DNA of 64,000 nt from Stutzerimonas stutzeri (lineage in GTDB: Bacteria; Pseudomonadota; Gammaproteobacteria; Pseudomonadales; Pseudomonadaceae), in contig NZ_JAMOHZ010000002.1 in assembly GCF_024448715.1 (NCBI RefSeq), positions 124,001-188,000 on the forward strand, read 5' to 3'. The notes beneath the pieces were generated by a model that was not told where the DNA came from, ran no database searches, and worked only from the letters and a program-made list of their open reading frames with translations. Shown here piece by piece: positions 44,848-55,246 of this stretch. Every line of letters starts with the position of its first letter. Position 1 is the first letter of the stretch. A program made the translations under genes and the position numbers.

Positions 44848-45591
44848 TTGAAGCCTTTACTCTGCATATTGTTCGCACTCTTTCTGTGGGGGCCTTGCTT
44901 CGCGGCATCCGAGCCTGGAACCCCGCGAACCCTAACCGTCGGTTATTACGATTTTCCGCCGGCCATCTACAGCGATGCGCAAGGCCGACCGCAGGGGCCG
45001 CTGGTTGACCTCGTCCACCGTGTGTTTACCCAGTCCGGTTATCGAGCGCGGTTCCGCGCGCTGCCGAGTGCGCGCCTGTATGCGGCGTTGAAGGAAGGCA
45101 CCATCGATCTCTGGCCGGGTGCGCCGGGCAAACCTGAGCTCGCTGCCGACACGCTCGTGGGTCAGGAAACGCTCGCGCAGATCAGCCTCAATCTTTATCA
45201 CCGGCCCGACACTCCACCGCCCCAAGTGCCGAAAAGCCTCGCCAAGCGTGGCGTCATCGTCATCAATGGCTATAACTACTGGCCCGCCGTGAACCAGATG
45301 CTGCACGACCCGCAGCTGGATATTCGCCTGCACCGCACCAGCAGCCATGCCTCCGCGCTGGAGATGCTGCGGCACCGACGCGCTAACTATCTGCTCGACT
45401 ACCAGATTCCGGTGAACCAGGCGCTGCAGCGCCTCGGTATGCAGACGCTACCGCACGTGGAGATCCACAAGATGCCGATTCGCTTCATCGTGTCGCGTCG
45501 GTTGACCGACAGCCAGGCCGTCATCGACGCGCTGGATCGCGCCTACGCCGAAATGGCCGCGGCTGGCGAAGACCTGAGTTTGCCGGAATGA
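44848..45591 (+). CDS. Periplasmic substrate-binding protein, SBP_bac_3-like
   Basis: A 247-residue exported protein: signal peptide (KPLLCILFALFLWGPCFAAS), then TLTVGYYDFPPAIYSDAQGRPQGPLVDLVHRVF, the start of amino-acid-type binding proteins. No permease genes are adjacent, so it may be a lone sensor-type protein. The start TTG 44848 gives a proper signal peptide; the longer frame uses TTG 44812, and neither has a strong ribosome site. Confidence 0.78.
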   Translation: MKPLLCILFALFLWGPCFAASEPGTPRTLTVGYYDFPPAIYSDAQGRPQGPLVDLVHRVFTQSGYRARFRALPSARLYAALKEGTIDLWPGAPGKPELAADTLVGQETLAQISLNLYHRPDTPPPQVPKSLAKRGVIVINGYNYWPAVNQMLHDPQLDIRLHRTSSHASALEMLRHRRANYLLDYQIPVNQALQRLGMQTLPHVEIHKMPIRFIVSRRLTDSQAVIDALDRAYAEMAAAGEDLSLPE

Positions 45592-45667
45592 TCCAGCGGG
45601 AAGCGGGTAAGCATGAATGACCGCTGGGAAGCGGCAAGCTTTTCGCTTCTAGCTTCAAGATTCTTTT

Positions 45668-47812
45668 TTATGTCCCGCGCGGCTTGGCTCGCGCGGTAGG
45701 CTCGGCGACCAGCGGATCGTCCGGCCAATAATGTTTGGGGTAGCGACCCTTGAGGTTTTTCTTCACTTCGACGTAGGTATTGGCCCAGAAGCTGGCCAGA
45801 TCCTGAGTCACCTGCACTGGTCGGCGCGCCGGCGACAACAGGTGCAGCTTGACCGCTTGGCGCCCGCCGGCGATGCGTGGCGTGTCGCCCAGCCCGAACA
45901 GCTCTTGTAGCCGCACCGCCAGTACCGGTGGCGACTCGCTGTAATCGAGCCGCACCCGCGAACCGGAAGGCACGGCGATGGCGACCGGCGCCAGCTCGTC
46001 GAGACGCTGCGACAACGGCCAAGGCAACAGGCTGGCGAGCATGCTTCGCAGGTCCAACTGAGCGAAGTGAGCCAGCCGCGAAACCTTGCCCAGGTACGGC
46101 AGCAGCCAATCCTCCAGCCGCGCCAGCAGCGCGGCGTCGCTGACGTCGGGCCACTCGCTGGCGCCGCTGGTATCCAGATCGATCTGCCGGAGCAAGGCAA
46201 TGCGCGCCTGCCACTGGCGCAGTTCCGGCGTCCACGGCAGCAGCTCCAGCCCCTTACGGCGGACCAGCCCGAGCAGGGCGCGGCCTCGCGCTTCGTCATC
46301 CAGCCCAGGCAAGGGCTCACGGCTGAGCACCAGCTCGCCAACCCGCCGCTGCCGCTCGGCACGCAGCACACCCTCGCGCTCGTCCCATTCCAGCTCGTCG
46401 CGTTGGCTGACCTGCTCGGCCAGCACGTCTTCGAACAATTTCGGATCCAGCGCCGCGGCGCGGTAGATGCGTTCCTCGCGCTGGCCCTGGCGACTGCCCA
46501 GCTCAGCAATCACCAGCCAGGGCTCCTTCATCAGCGCATCCGGTTCGCCGAATACCGCTGCCCGACCGTTGGCCAGGCGATATTCGCCACCGCCCTCACG
46601 GCGCTGCCGAGCGATCCGGTCGGGATAGGCGAACGCAAGCAGCGCGCCGTGCCAGCGATGATCGGTGGGATCGGCCGACGCCGCCCCCGATGCGCCACGT
46701 AGCAGGCCACGAAACTGCCGGGCGAGCTGGCGCACCCGCTGCGCACCGGCATGCCGTCCCGCGCTGCCGTCGAGCAGCCCGAGACGCGTAGAGATGTCCG
46801 TACCGCCGCCGCGCTGGATGTCACGCTCGACCAGCAATGCGGAGAGGTCGGCCGCCAGCTGTGCGAGACCCAGCGCCTGTCCGCGCAACAGCAAATGGGC
46901 GATGCGCGGATGCGCTGGCAGCTCGGCCATGGCCTGGCCGTGGGCAGTCAATTGCCAACTGCCGCGAGCGTTACGGCTGAGCGCGCCCAGGCGCTGAAGC
47001 AGGTCCTGCGCCTGCGCATAAGCGGCAGCCGGCGGCGCATCCAGCCAGGCAAGTTCATCCGGCTCGACGCCCCAACGCGCCAGCTGCAGCGCCACCCCGG
47101 CCAGATCGGCCTGCAGAATCTCCGCTTCGCCATAGACGGCCAGCTGCGCATGCTGATCCTCCGACCACAGCCGGTAACACGCACCCGGTTCCAGGCGTCC
47201 GGCACGGCCGGCACGCTGTGTCGCCGAAGCGCGGGAGATGCGTCGAGTTTCCAGGCGGGTCATACCGCTGCCGGGATCAAAACGCGGCACGCGCGCCAAT
47301 CCGGCATCGACCACCACCCGCACGCCTTCTATGGTCAGGCTGGTTTCGGCGATGTTGGTCGCCAGCACAACCTTGCGCTTGCCGACAGGCGCCGGTTCGA
47401 TAGCCGCACGCTGGGTGGCCAGCTCCAGTTCGCCATGCAAGGGGCACAGCATTACCTCGCTTCGATCCGCCAGTTGCTCGGCCAGGGCGTCGTTCACGCG
47501 GCGGATTTCGGCCTGGCCGGGCAGGAAGACCAGCACGCTGCCGGTTTCTTCATCCAGCGCCTGCAGGACCGTTTGCACCACTCTCGGCTCGATGCGCTCG
47601 CCTGGCTGGAACGGCCGCCCCCAACGTTGGACGACGGGATACATGCGCCCTTCGCTGCGCACCACAGGCGCATCATCGAGCAGGCTGGATAGCCGTGCGC
47701 CTTCCAGCGTGGCGGACATCAGCAGAAGCTTGAGCGGCTCATCGCGCAGTAACACGCGGGCGTTGAGCGTCAGCGCCAGGGCCAGATCGGCATCCAGACT
47801 GCGCTCAAGCAC
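45668..47812 (-). pseudogene. hrpB: hrpB, 5'-truncated by a mobile element
   Basis: This is the C-terminal 714 residues of the ATP-dependent helicase HrpB. It begins at ERSLDADLALAL, where intact HrpB has DEYH...LDADLALAL (motif II). The N-terminal 130 or so residues, including Walker A GAGKT and motif II DExH, are missing. The remainder (SAT motif, QRAGRAGR motif VI, helicase C-terminal domains) is intact. Sequence right of the gcgctc at 47801-47806 is that of the inserted element. A GTG at 47812 could start translation, but without Walker A and DExH the protein would not be an active helicase. The composition matches the core genome, so this is the original host copy. Confidence 0.9.
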
Positions 47813-47830
47813 TTTGCCACTTGCCAGATG
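47801..47830. other. Left junction of the mobile element in hrpB (candidate attL)
   Basis: Homology to hrpB is lost within the motif II codons. On the minus strand the host reads CTT GAG CGC AGT CTG GAT, where a normal HrpB has a CAC/CAT histidine codon before GAG. The element side runs rightwards from about 47807. Direct repeats flanking such elements are expected; the second copy would be beyond this window. Confidence 0.6.
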
Positions 47831-50194
47831 TTGTCAAACTCTTCCAGTATCCTTCTATTCCGGGCATTTCATGGAAATAATCTCAAGGATAAATCTTTGA
47901 CAGTCATCAAACATATGCAGTCGTTGGTGAACTATCGCTTTAGCGTCATACCTCCAGATGTCGTGGACCTCATGCAGCGTTGCGCCGCGATCAACGCTGC
48001 GGAAAAAGCTAATCACCTCGTGAAGGTCTTCGAAGCCTACTGCCAAGTCACCGGCACCGTGATCACTTATCTGTCTCTCTCCTCCCCATCATTTCTTAAT
48101 GTCATGAAAGGCTTTCTCGGATCGTTAGCCGACCAATCTCTGCTCGTCCTAAACGGTACGAGCAGACAGCGCTACGCCAGGGGATTCGTCATGCTGTTGG
48201 ATGAAATGCGTAAGGAGATCCCACTTTTGCCCTCCTTATCTCGAATGGAGGTTTATCCCCGTTACAACCAGCACGTTTGGGAGCAGGAAAAGCAGCACCT
48301 CGACGCAAAGTCAGTTCGCTACTGGAATGGCTGGCCTGTTCAAGGCCGCAAAGAAGCAATCAGCTTCATTCCGATCAACCTAATCTGGAACTCCCACGGC
48401 GAGGAGTTTGCCGAAGAGATTTATAAGAACTATCGCCAGAATGCGCAAAAACATCTTGCACCTGCGCACTCTGACTTCAATTTGTTTTTGCTCTTTCTCT
48501 CACAAAATGCTGAGCGCTGGCCCAGTACCAGTTTCCAGCACCCTATGCAGATCAAGAATCTCTTCATCGATTACTTACTCTTCAACTTCAAGCAAGCACT
48601 GGAAGTAGGTACTGACATCGCAAATCGGACGCGTTCCTATGCGAAGTTCATCCATACTATAGATGAGGCGTTCATCCAATCGGGAATTTGGACCCGGCCA
48701 TTCGCTGGTGAGTTACCGCGCCCGACTTCCGCCTCTACGCCTGGCTCCCATACCAATCTCAGAACGACAGCTGATGGCACCATTGTTAAAGACAAGCTCA
48801 TAACTTCCGTACCGCTGCAGCTAACCGACTCCGAAGCAATAGAAATAATATTTAAAAGAATCCTAGAAGATAACCAGATAGTAGTGAAATGGGCTGAAAA
48901 ACGACTCTTTAGCATCCGCAAGAAACAAATCAATCGAGATCAACTTTCGCTCACAGGGACACCAATCACAAAAATAAGCCGACGACTTGCAAGCATCAAT
49001 GAAGTCGGAGAGAACAACTTATGTGCAACATTCAAAAAATTTGGGCTAGCTTATCTTAGAGAGCATGCAAACAAGATTCTTTGGCAAACAACGAAAGATG
49101 ATGCAGCCAAATTATTTGCCCTCCCCAAACCCAGCGACTTCTTCGCCCTGCAGTTGCTACTCACTTACCATCATCCCTGCTTGACAGAAAGCTTCTTCGA
49201 TAACCTCGAGCTCTACGACAAACGGGGAAATCTTTCTGGATTCCTGAAGACAGACAGCGGCTATCAACTTATTGGATACAAAGATCGCAAAGGAGGCAAA
49301 TTGAGTGAGCAAAAAATCGACCTTACTCCTCGGCAGGCCGTATGGGTTCGCCGAGTAATTTCACTAACTGAACCCCTTCGGGAAGAACTTCGCAATGCAG
49401 ACGATAATGCATGGCGGTATTTATTTATTCACTGCCAGCGAGCCATCTGTTATCCAAAAAAGCCGAAGATATTCAAGATCAAGCCATGCATGATAGATCG
49501 TCACCAGCAGATAATTGACGAATTTTCAACTATTTCTGGCCGAGACGAAAACACCATCCGAGAGTTTATTTCACGTGTTTCGGTGACATCGCTGCGAGCA
49601 TCCAGTGGAGTTGAAGTTTACCTAAAGACTAACAGCGTAGAAACTATGGCTAAGGCTATCGGGCATACTGGATATAACTCTTCTTTGCTGAGTAGTTACC
49701 TACCGGAACCTATCCTTGCATTTTTCCAGACCCGATGGATTCGAATTTTCCAGCGCGGCATTATTTGCGAAGCCATGAAGGACAGCCCTCGCTTACTAGA
49801 AGTCGCAAGATTCCAAAACATGGAGGAACTTCATGAGTTCCTAAAACACCATGCTCTACGAGAAATTCCAGATCATATCCGGAACCCCGAGCACATGAAA
49901 ATGGCGGATTCAAAACAGCGGGACATCCAGCATATTGACCAGGCTGATCGTGTACTTATCTCGATCGACAGCGGAGTGCTTACTGCCCTCCTTTCATTAA
50001 AAGAAGCCGTTTGCAGCGCTAGCACCCCGTCCAAACTGTGCTCTAAAGCTATTTACTGGTCGAATTTCACCGACTTGGTAGTACGAGAGATTGAAGATGG
50101 CTACAACAGTGACCTTCAAGATCACCTACACATCGCGCGAAAGCACGTCAGCGCTTCACACATGGAGAATCTGATCTATGCATCTACCCCCTGA
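47828..50194 (+). CDS. ginA: GinA-like recombinase, large integrase-family protein with altered active site
   Basis: A protein of up to 788 residues, first of the four-gene operon. The C-terminal part has integrase-like order: TSLR (T587, R590) in place of HxxR, GH at H613 and a candidate tyrosine at Y624 in SSYLP. The expected His is Thr, so activity may differ from a standard integrase. The N-terminal 500 residues are helical and lack a motif I know. The start is uncertain: ATG 47828 lies 22 bp inside the left junction with no ribosome site. TTG 47897, with AAGGA 7 bases upstream, would give 765 residues and a more credible start. It overlaps ginB by 17 bp. The name follows the GInt scheme as I remember it. 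Confidence 0.72.
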   Translation: MLSNSSSILLFRAFHGNNLKDKSLTVIKHMQSLVNYRFSVIPPDVVDLMQRCAAINAAEKANHLVKVFEAYCQVTGTVITYLSLSSPSFLNVMKGFLGSLADQSLLVLNGTSRQRYARGFVMLLDEMRKEIPLLPSLSRMEVYPRYNQHVWEQEKQHLDAKSVRYWNGWPVQGRKEAISFIPINLIWNSHGEEFAEEIYKNYRQNAQKHLAPAHSDFNLFLLFLSQNAERWPSTSFQHPMQIKNLFIDYLLFNFKQALEVGTDIANRTRSYAKFIHTIDEAFIQSGIWTRPFAGELPRPTSASTPGSHTNLRTTADGTIVKDKLITSVPLQLTDSEAIEIIFKRILEDNQIVVKWAEKRLFSIRKKQINRDQLSLTGTPITKISRRLASINEVGENNLCATFKKFGLAYLREHANKILWQTTKDDAAKLFALPKPSDFFALQLLLTYHHPCLTESFFDNLELYDKRGNLSGFLKTDSGYQLIGYKDRKGGKLSEQKIDLTPRQAVWVRRVISLTEPLREELRNADDNAWRYLFIHCQRAICYPKKPKIFKIKPCMIDRHQQIIDEFSTISGRDENTIREFISRVSVTSLRASSGVEVYLKTNSVETMAKAIGHTGYNSSLLSSYLPEPILAFFQTRWIRIFQRGIICEAMKDSPRLLEVARFQNMEELHEFLKHHALREIPDHIRNPEHMKMADSKQRDIQHIDQADRVLISIDSGVLTALLSLKEAVCSASTPSKLCSKAIYWSNFTDLVVREIEDGYNSDLQDHLHIARKHVSASHMENLIYASTP

Positions 50195-52283
50195 ACTCGA
50201 TTTTCTTTCGCCTTTTCTAATCAAGGCTAAAGAAGAATATCGATCGGCCTGTTGGCTTCTCAGCGACTTCGATGATCCAGTGTGGAGGATTAGCTTTGAA
50301 TTCAAAACATATAAAGAGCTTGACTGGAGGGTAGTATTGGATGACGGAAGCACTCTTACGGAATCCAGACACAAACAACTGCTCGACAGCTTCAAGTATT
50401 ACTTGACGTCTTGCACACGCATTTCTTCCAGTTTTCTTGCAGAAGCGAAAGGTCAGCGACAGCAGCACAAGCGCTTTCGCGCTGCATGTCATATCATTGA
50501 CTTACTGCTCATAAATAGCAAACGCTACAAGCTATCCTCTCATGGACTTGGCGGGCTTACGAGTGGTAACTTAATTGAAATTCTAGAGACGATAGCATCA
50601 ACCCCACATACTACAGAGTCAATATACAATTGGACTAATCGAGCACGCGAATACTGCCTTGATTTAGTTAAACGCACCGATTCCAACGAGATCTCAATCG
50701 TACTGAAGAGCCTTCCAGAAATTGGATTGATCACTAATGAGCAATTGGACGATGACATACTAGGAATATCTTATGACCTAATTCCTCAGGTACGGGCGGC
50801 TCTATACTTAAGAAATTTCTATCACAACCAAGTTCCCTATGGCAAACAGCCGAATACCTTTTTGCTCGCCCAGGATATTTACCATGATACCCTACGAGGC
50901 AAGAGCCTCGCCAAGCCCGTTCACCCAATCCTCTGCTTCAACAGTGACACCAGTACTTTTAAAAAGGAATACCGAAGTGCGCCCGTAAAAAGTGGGCAGC
51001 ATGAGAGAATGATAGACAATACCTACTATTTCTATCGTTCAACTTTATACAGCCTTGGGTTGTTACATGAAATCCCGCTTCCAAGCCCTCCCCTAGAGGC
51101 CCTAATTGAGGCTGAACGCTATATGCCTGATTTGTCGACCCTGGGTAGGTTTCGCACTGTTCCGTCCGACATCGTATTCAAGGCTGTACGTCAAGCGATA
51201 GAGTTCCACCTCGATCACGGACAAGAAATCACTAAAGCTTTCTGTCGAGTTGCACTCGAGTGCCGCAAGCGCAACATATCTCCAAGCTCTCTTACGCATG
51301 AAGAGGTACAATATCTAGTTGGTCAAAAACTGGCATCTCTGGGAGTAAATAGACTATGTCTTTCGACTCGTGTGCGTGGTTCAGCCAAGTCCAAAACTCG
51401 CTCCAACGTGAAGGGTAAAAAAAACGAGTATTTCGAAAACCTAAGACGCAATTCTGGTCTATATGAACTCATAATGGTTTACATCGGGTGCATACAGTTG
51501 ACTATTGGCGTGCTTATGGCCCGACGCGCTAGCGAGTTGTATGAATTAAAAGCAGCCGATTGCCTTGACGAAACTGAGACGTGGCTCATGTTTAAAAACG
51601 CAAAGAGCACTCGCCACCTCTTCGGTCATCGTCGCAGGCAAGCGCGCCCCATCGAACCCATAGCCGTAGACATGGTAAAGACTCTCATTAGGATGCAGAA
51701 GGTTCTGCAACGGATAGGTTACATCCGTAAGCTTAAAACCCTTTTCGCCGTTCCTACTGTAACAGGCGCACCGAATCTCACGGAATCGTCCGTTACCGTG
51801 TACAACCGCAACCTCGACATGTTCTGTGACTATTTCGAAACACCTCTAAACGCAGCTGGTGAGCGATACTATTTCCGCCAGCACCAAATGCGTCGTTTTT
51901 TTGCAATGTTGTTCTTTTACTGCGGCAGTTTCGCCAAACTCGACACGCTGCAATGGATGCTGGGACATGCGGATCCAAAGCATGTCTACCATTACATTAC
52001 CGAATCAACCGACGGATCCGTGTTAGCCAGTGCCAAGGCACACTATGTAGCCGAACAACTGCATATGGGCAATGTTGAGAATTACCTCGCCCTCGCCGAA
52101 TTACTCAAGAAACGGCACGGGACAGAAGACTTCAATCTGATAGATACCCATGATCTAGAAGACCAGATTCAAGACTTGCTAGTTGAGGGCTGGGTGGAAA
52201 TCGAGCCGGAATTCTTCACGGATCACCAGGGCCACAAGTTCAAGGTAGTGGCCCGCCTGATTTTAACTGAGGAAACAGCATGA
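50178..52283 (+). CDS. ginB: GinB-like tyrosine recombinase
   Basis: A 701-residue protein with a complete tyrosine recombinase C-terminal domain: R449/R450 in ARRASELYEL, HxxR (H569, R572), H597 in MLGHADPK and nucleophile Y604 or Y606. The first 400 residues are long helical arms likely used for DNA binding. It overlaps ginA by 17 bp and ginC by 4 bp, as expected for an operon. The gene is AT-richer than the core genome around it. Confidence 0.85.
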   Translation: MHLPPELDFLSPFLIKAKEEYRSACWLLSDFDDPVWRISFEFKTYKELDWRVVLDDGSTLTESRHKQLLDSFKYYLTSCTRISSSFLAEAKGQRQQHKRFRAACHIIDLLLINSKRYKLSSHGLGGLTSGNLIEILETIASTPHTTESIYNWTNRAREYCLDLVKRTDSNEISIVLKSLPEIGLITNEQLDDDILGISYDLIPQVRAALYLRNFYHNQVPYGKQPNTFLLAQDIYHDTLRGKSLAKPVHPILCFNSDTSTFKKEYRSAPVKSGQHERMIDNTYYFYRSTLYSLGLLHEIPLPSPPLEALIEAERYMPDLSTLGRFRTVPSDIVFKAVRQAIEFHLDHGQEITKAFCRVALECRKRNISPSSLTHEEVQYLVGQKLASLGVNRLCLSTRVRGSAKSKTRSNVKGKKNEYFENLRRNSGLYELIMVYIGCIQLTIGVLMARRASELYELKAADCLDETETWLMFKNAKSTRHLFGHRRRQARPIEPIAVDMVKTLIRMQKVLQRIGYIRKLKTLFAVPTVTGAPNLTESSVTVYNRNLDMFCDYFETPLNAAGERYYFRQHQMRRFFAMLFFYCGSFAKLDTLQWMLGHADPKHVYHYITESTDGSVLASAKAHYVAEQLHMGNVENYLALAELLKKRHGTEDFNLIDTHDLEDQIQDLLVEGWVEIEPEFFTDHQGHKFKVVARLILTEETA

Positions 52284-52903
52284 GCAGGGCGTCGCGAGCA
52301 AGCCTAGTGGCTGCCGGCGTCAAGGCGCTTCATGTTCTGCTTGTGCAGATCATTCAACGGCCAGTGCAATTCAGTAAGGATGCCGATCTCCACCTCGCCC
52401 TAAAAAGCCAAGGAAGTCTCGCAAAACTCGAGCGATCTATAGCGAGCGAGAAAGACGAGCCACTAATAACTTACCCTATGAGCTTGAACAGCCTGAAGAC
52501 ACATGCTAATGAAAACCTAGTTGGTGGCTTCAAAGCACTAAATGATCTACGCCTCAAAGCTCTCGAGGCGCTTGAATTTGCGGAGAAACGGCAGCAACAC
52601 GCCAATAAACGAAGCAAGTCAGGGTTAACAAGAAAGGTCGAGCAGCTGGAACAGGAACTGGAGATGCAGCGGCAGACGAATGTGATATTGCTTCGCGCAC
52701 TATCCGAGTCAATGACTCAGCTCACCAACATACGCGACGCAGCGGACGACAAGATCCGAGCAAAGCGGACCCACGATGCCCTCCACACTTTACGGGCCAT
52801 ATTGAGCATGGGCATGCCACCGTTCAATCAAGTAGAAAATTATTCCGAAGCTCACGCTCCGATAGCGGACGTTGCCAATATCTCGGACTACCGCAAAGGC
52901 TAG
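52280..52903 (+). CDS. ginC: GinC-like small helical protein
   Basis: A 207-residue protein with a predicted coiled coil around residues 100-145 (KVEQLEQELEMQRQTNVILL and neighbours). No catalytic motif. In GInts one small helix-loop-helix protein is essential for integration and excision; position and size fit that role. It overlaps ginB by 4 bp and is 3 bp before ginD. Confidence 0.78.
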   Translation: MSRASRASLVAAGVKALHVLLVQIIQRPVQFSKDADLHLALKSQGSLAKLERSIASEKDEPLITYPMSLNSLKTHANENLVGGFKALNDLRLKALEALEFAEKRQQHANKRSKSGLTRKVEQLEQELEMQRQTNVILLRALSESMTQLTNIRDAADDKIRAKRTHDALHTLRAILSMGMPPFNQVENYSEAHAPIADVANISDYRKG

Positions 52904-52906
52904 CGC

Positions 52907-54340
52907 ATGAATAGTCGATTAACCCGTAAGCTTTACAGCCTCTTGGGCGAATTCAAGACATTCAGCCACTTTTCGGTCGACCGCTTGAGTACCCGTGATG
53001 CCACTAACATGCCGTTTATGATCTGGCCAAACGGTTCGCCCTGTTTAATTGGCAACCTGTATATGCAATCCCTGTTGAGTCGCAAGGGACGTGGAAAGCA
53101 AGGGCTATCGCGAAAGGGACAGAAAGGCGGATCAATGGGAGAGTACGCCTCAAAATTGAGTCAACTGCTACGAAAGTGCTATCGAGATAGTCTCGACCCC
53201 ATCACCCTGCAAGATGGAAAGTTTACTGATTACATTGATGAGATTCGAAAGGAGACCTCGAGTTTCAATCCGGCGGTAACAAAGAAATCGGAGACCTCAG
53301 TAGTTGCCACGGGAAAAGTTTGGCTAGATTTTCTAGGCTTCGTTGGCCGGTTATATGGCATTCCTAACTTTGTTTCTCCTGAAGGGTCAATACGGGCCAG
53401 GGAGGAAAAGTATGTCGCCGCGTCCCGAAATGGGAGAAATATCTATCGGACTTACTTGACGCATCACTCGTTCGGAGAGTCGCACAGAGAACACCGCAGA
53501 AACCCGATCACGAAAGAGCAGATTCAGCAACTGAAAGCCGCCATCCGGAAGGATAAGAGCCCTGCGTTTGTGAAGGTAAGACGTGCCTGCATGATTGAAC
53601 TTTTCAGCGATACAGGTGGAAGGCGCACCGAAGTTGCAAACCTTAAGGTGGATGATGTACTGAGAGCATTGGAAATGGAACATCCCGTACTACGCCTGGA
53701 CACGCTCAAACAGGCCGAGGGAGCCGAGCGCTACGTTCCCGTCTTTTCTACTGCGCTAAAAAAACTCAAACAGTACATAGAAGTGGAGCGACGCAAAATC
53801 ATGCGCACTGTGTACAAAGGCGTAAAGGATCATGGGTATTTCTTCGTCTCTGCGACAACGGGTCGCCCGCTCACAAGCGGCGCAATATCAAACGAGATCA
53901 ATCATCTGCGCAAAGTAGCCGGCATCGAGTCCCAAGTCTGCGCGCACATGTTCCGTCATGCCTTCATCACCAATCTCTTCATTCGCTTCATCAAACGCCA
54001 CCAACTCACCAATGAAGACGACTTCCGGCGTGCGCTACTTGATAGCCAGACATTCCTGGCTGAGGTAATCAGTTGGACAGGTCATCTCACATCACAATCG
54101 GCCGAGTACTACATCAACTTGGCCTTCCGCGATTTGGCTGGATACACGGAAACAGTAAGTTCAGTTCACCTGGTCATGGCGATGGACAAGTACTTCTCAG
54201 AGGAGAACGAATTGCTCGCCCTCCTTGAAGAAGGTATGCCGGTCACCGAGTACATTCAGCGACTCAAAGTGCTGCAGAAGATGGCGAATAAGGACTTTGA
54301 GATTGCTCGCCAGCGGGAGTCTTCACTCACTCGCACATGA
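52907..54340 (+). CDS. ginD: GinD-like tyrosine recombinase
   Basis: A 477-residue tyrosine recombinase with the full catalytic set: R239/R240 (GGRRTEVANL), HxxR (H347, R350 in HMFRHAFI), GH H393 (WTGHLTS) and nucleophile Y401 or Y402 (AEYYINLAF). The C-terminal tail about 415-477 is helical and is repeated in degraded form at 55247-55477. It is the last gene of the operon; the following 200 bp are AT-rich. Confidence 0.85.
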   Translation: MNSRLTRKLYSLLGEFKTFSHFSVDRLSTRDATNMPFMIWPNGSPCLIGNLYMQSLLSRKGRGKQGLSRKGQKGGSMGEYASKLSQLLRKCYRDSLDPITLQDGKFTDYIDEIRKETSSFNPAVTKKSETSVVATGKVWLDFLGFVGRLYGIPNFVSPEGSIRAREEKYVAASRNGRNIYRTYLTHHSFGESHREHRRNPITKEQIQQLKAAIRKDKSPAFVKVRRACMIELFSDTGGRRTEVANLKVDDVLRALEMEHPVLRLDTLKQAEGAERYVPVFSTALKKLKQYIEVERRKIMRTVYKGVKDHGYFFVSATTGRPLTSGAISNEINHLRKVAGIESQVCAHMFRHAFITNLFIRFIKRHQLTNEDDFRRALLDSQTFLAEVISWTGHLTSQSAEYYINLAFRDLAGYTETVSSVHLVMAMDKYFSEENELLALLEEGMPVTEYIQRLKVLQKMANKDFEIARQRESSLTRT

Positions 54341-54547
54341 GGGGCGGGCCGTGGGATCTACGCCAGTTCTGTCATGCACGGTTGCGCTTTTCGTAAGGTC
54401 TAATCGGAGCGTTGAAGGATGGTATAAATTTCTAGAATCGCACGCAGCCTAGCATGAGCCAGTTGTTCTATTTCTAATCTTTTGCTTGCAGTACCCAACA
54501 AAGTAACTTACTTTTTTAATTCACCAGCATTAACATTAAGGCAATAC

Positions 54548-55246
54548 CTATGGCTTTCTCGGCTTAGCTCTTGCAGTAGCCTCGGCCACAAGTGGATCCT
54601 CAGGCCAGTAATGCTTGGGGTACCTACCTCGTAAATCTTTCTTCACTTCCGCGTAGGTATTGCGCCAGAAGCTCGCCAGGTCCTGGGTGACCTGCACAGC
54701 AGGTGCAGCTTGACGCCTGGCGACCGTTGGCGATGCGCGGGGTATCGGCCAGGCCGAACAGCTCCTGCAGGCGCACGGCGAGTACCGGCATCTCGTCGCT
54801 GTAGTCCAGGCGGATACGGGAACCGGACGGCACTTCCAGCGTACGCGGCGCCAGTTCGGCCAGCGGCCCCTCGAACAGCGCCGGGTCGAGGTCGGCGGCG
54901 AGGTAGATGCGCTCCTCGCGCTGGCCCTGGCGACTGCCGAGGTCGGCGATCACCAGCCAGGGCTGTTTCATCAACGCATCCGGCTCGCCAAAGGTCGCCG
55001 CGCTGCCGTTGGCCAGGCGGTAATCGGCACCGCCCGCGCGGCGTTGCTGGGCGATGCGGTCCGGGTAGGCGAAGGCCAGCAGGCAGCCGAGCCAGCGCGG
55101 GTAATCCGGATCGGCCACCGGCTCGCTGGCCGGGCCGCGCAGCTAGGAGCGGAACTGCCGCGCCAGCTGGCGGGCGCGCTGCACGCCGCCACGAGCGCCG
55201 CGCGCGGCCTTGTCGTCACCGGCCAACAGGGCCAGGGGGTTGTCCT
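54548..55246 (-). pseudogene. hrpB remnant, C-terminal, with stop, deletion and frameshift
   Basis: The minus-strand reading from 55246 runs QLARQFRS, then a TAG stop (about 55144), then LRGPASEPVADPDYPRW, then AFAYPDRIAQQRR to LAADLDPALFEG. After that it jumps straight to LAELAPRTLEVPSGSR, losing about 170 residues. Near 54700-54710 a frameshift breaks LHLL; the normal frame resumes at VTQDLASFW and ends AKPRKP-stop at 54548. It is a different hrpB allele from the copies at 45668 and 55535, with host-like GC. It is joined at its 5' edge to a ginD remnant. Confidence 0.85.

Noticed and set aside
47828-54340. Interpretation as a RIT element (recombinases in trio) or Tn554-like transposon
   Set aside because: RIT elements have three overlapping recombinases of about 300-400 residues and no small fourth gene; Tn554 has two recombinases and a small protein. 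Here there are three recombinases of 477-788 residues and a 207-residue helical protein third in order, which fits GInt better.
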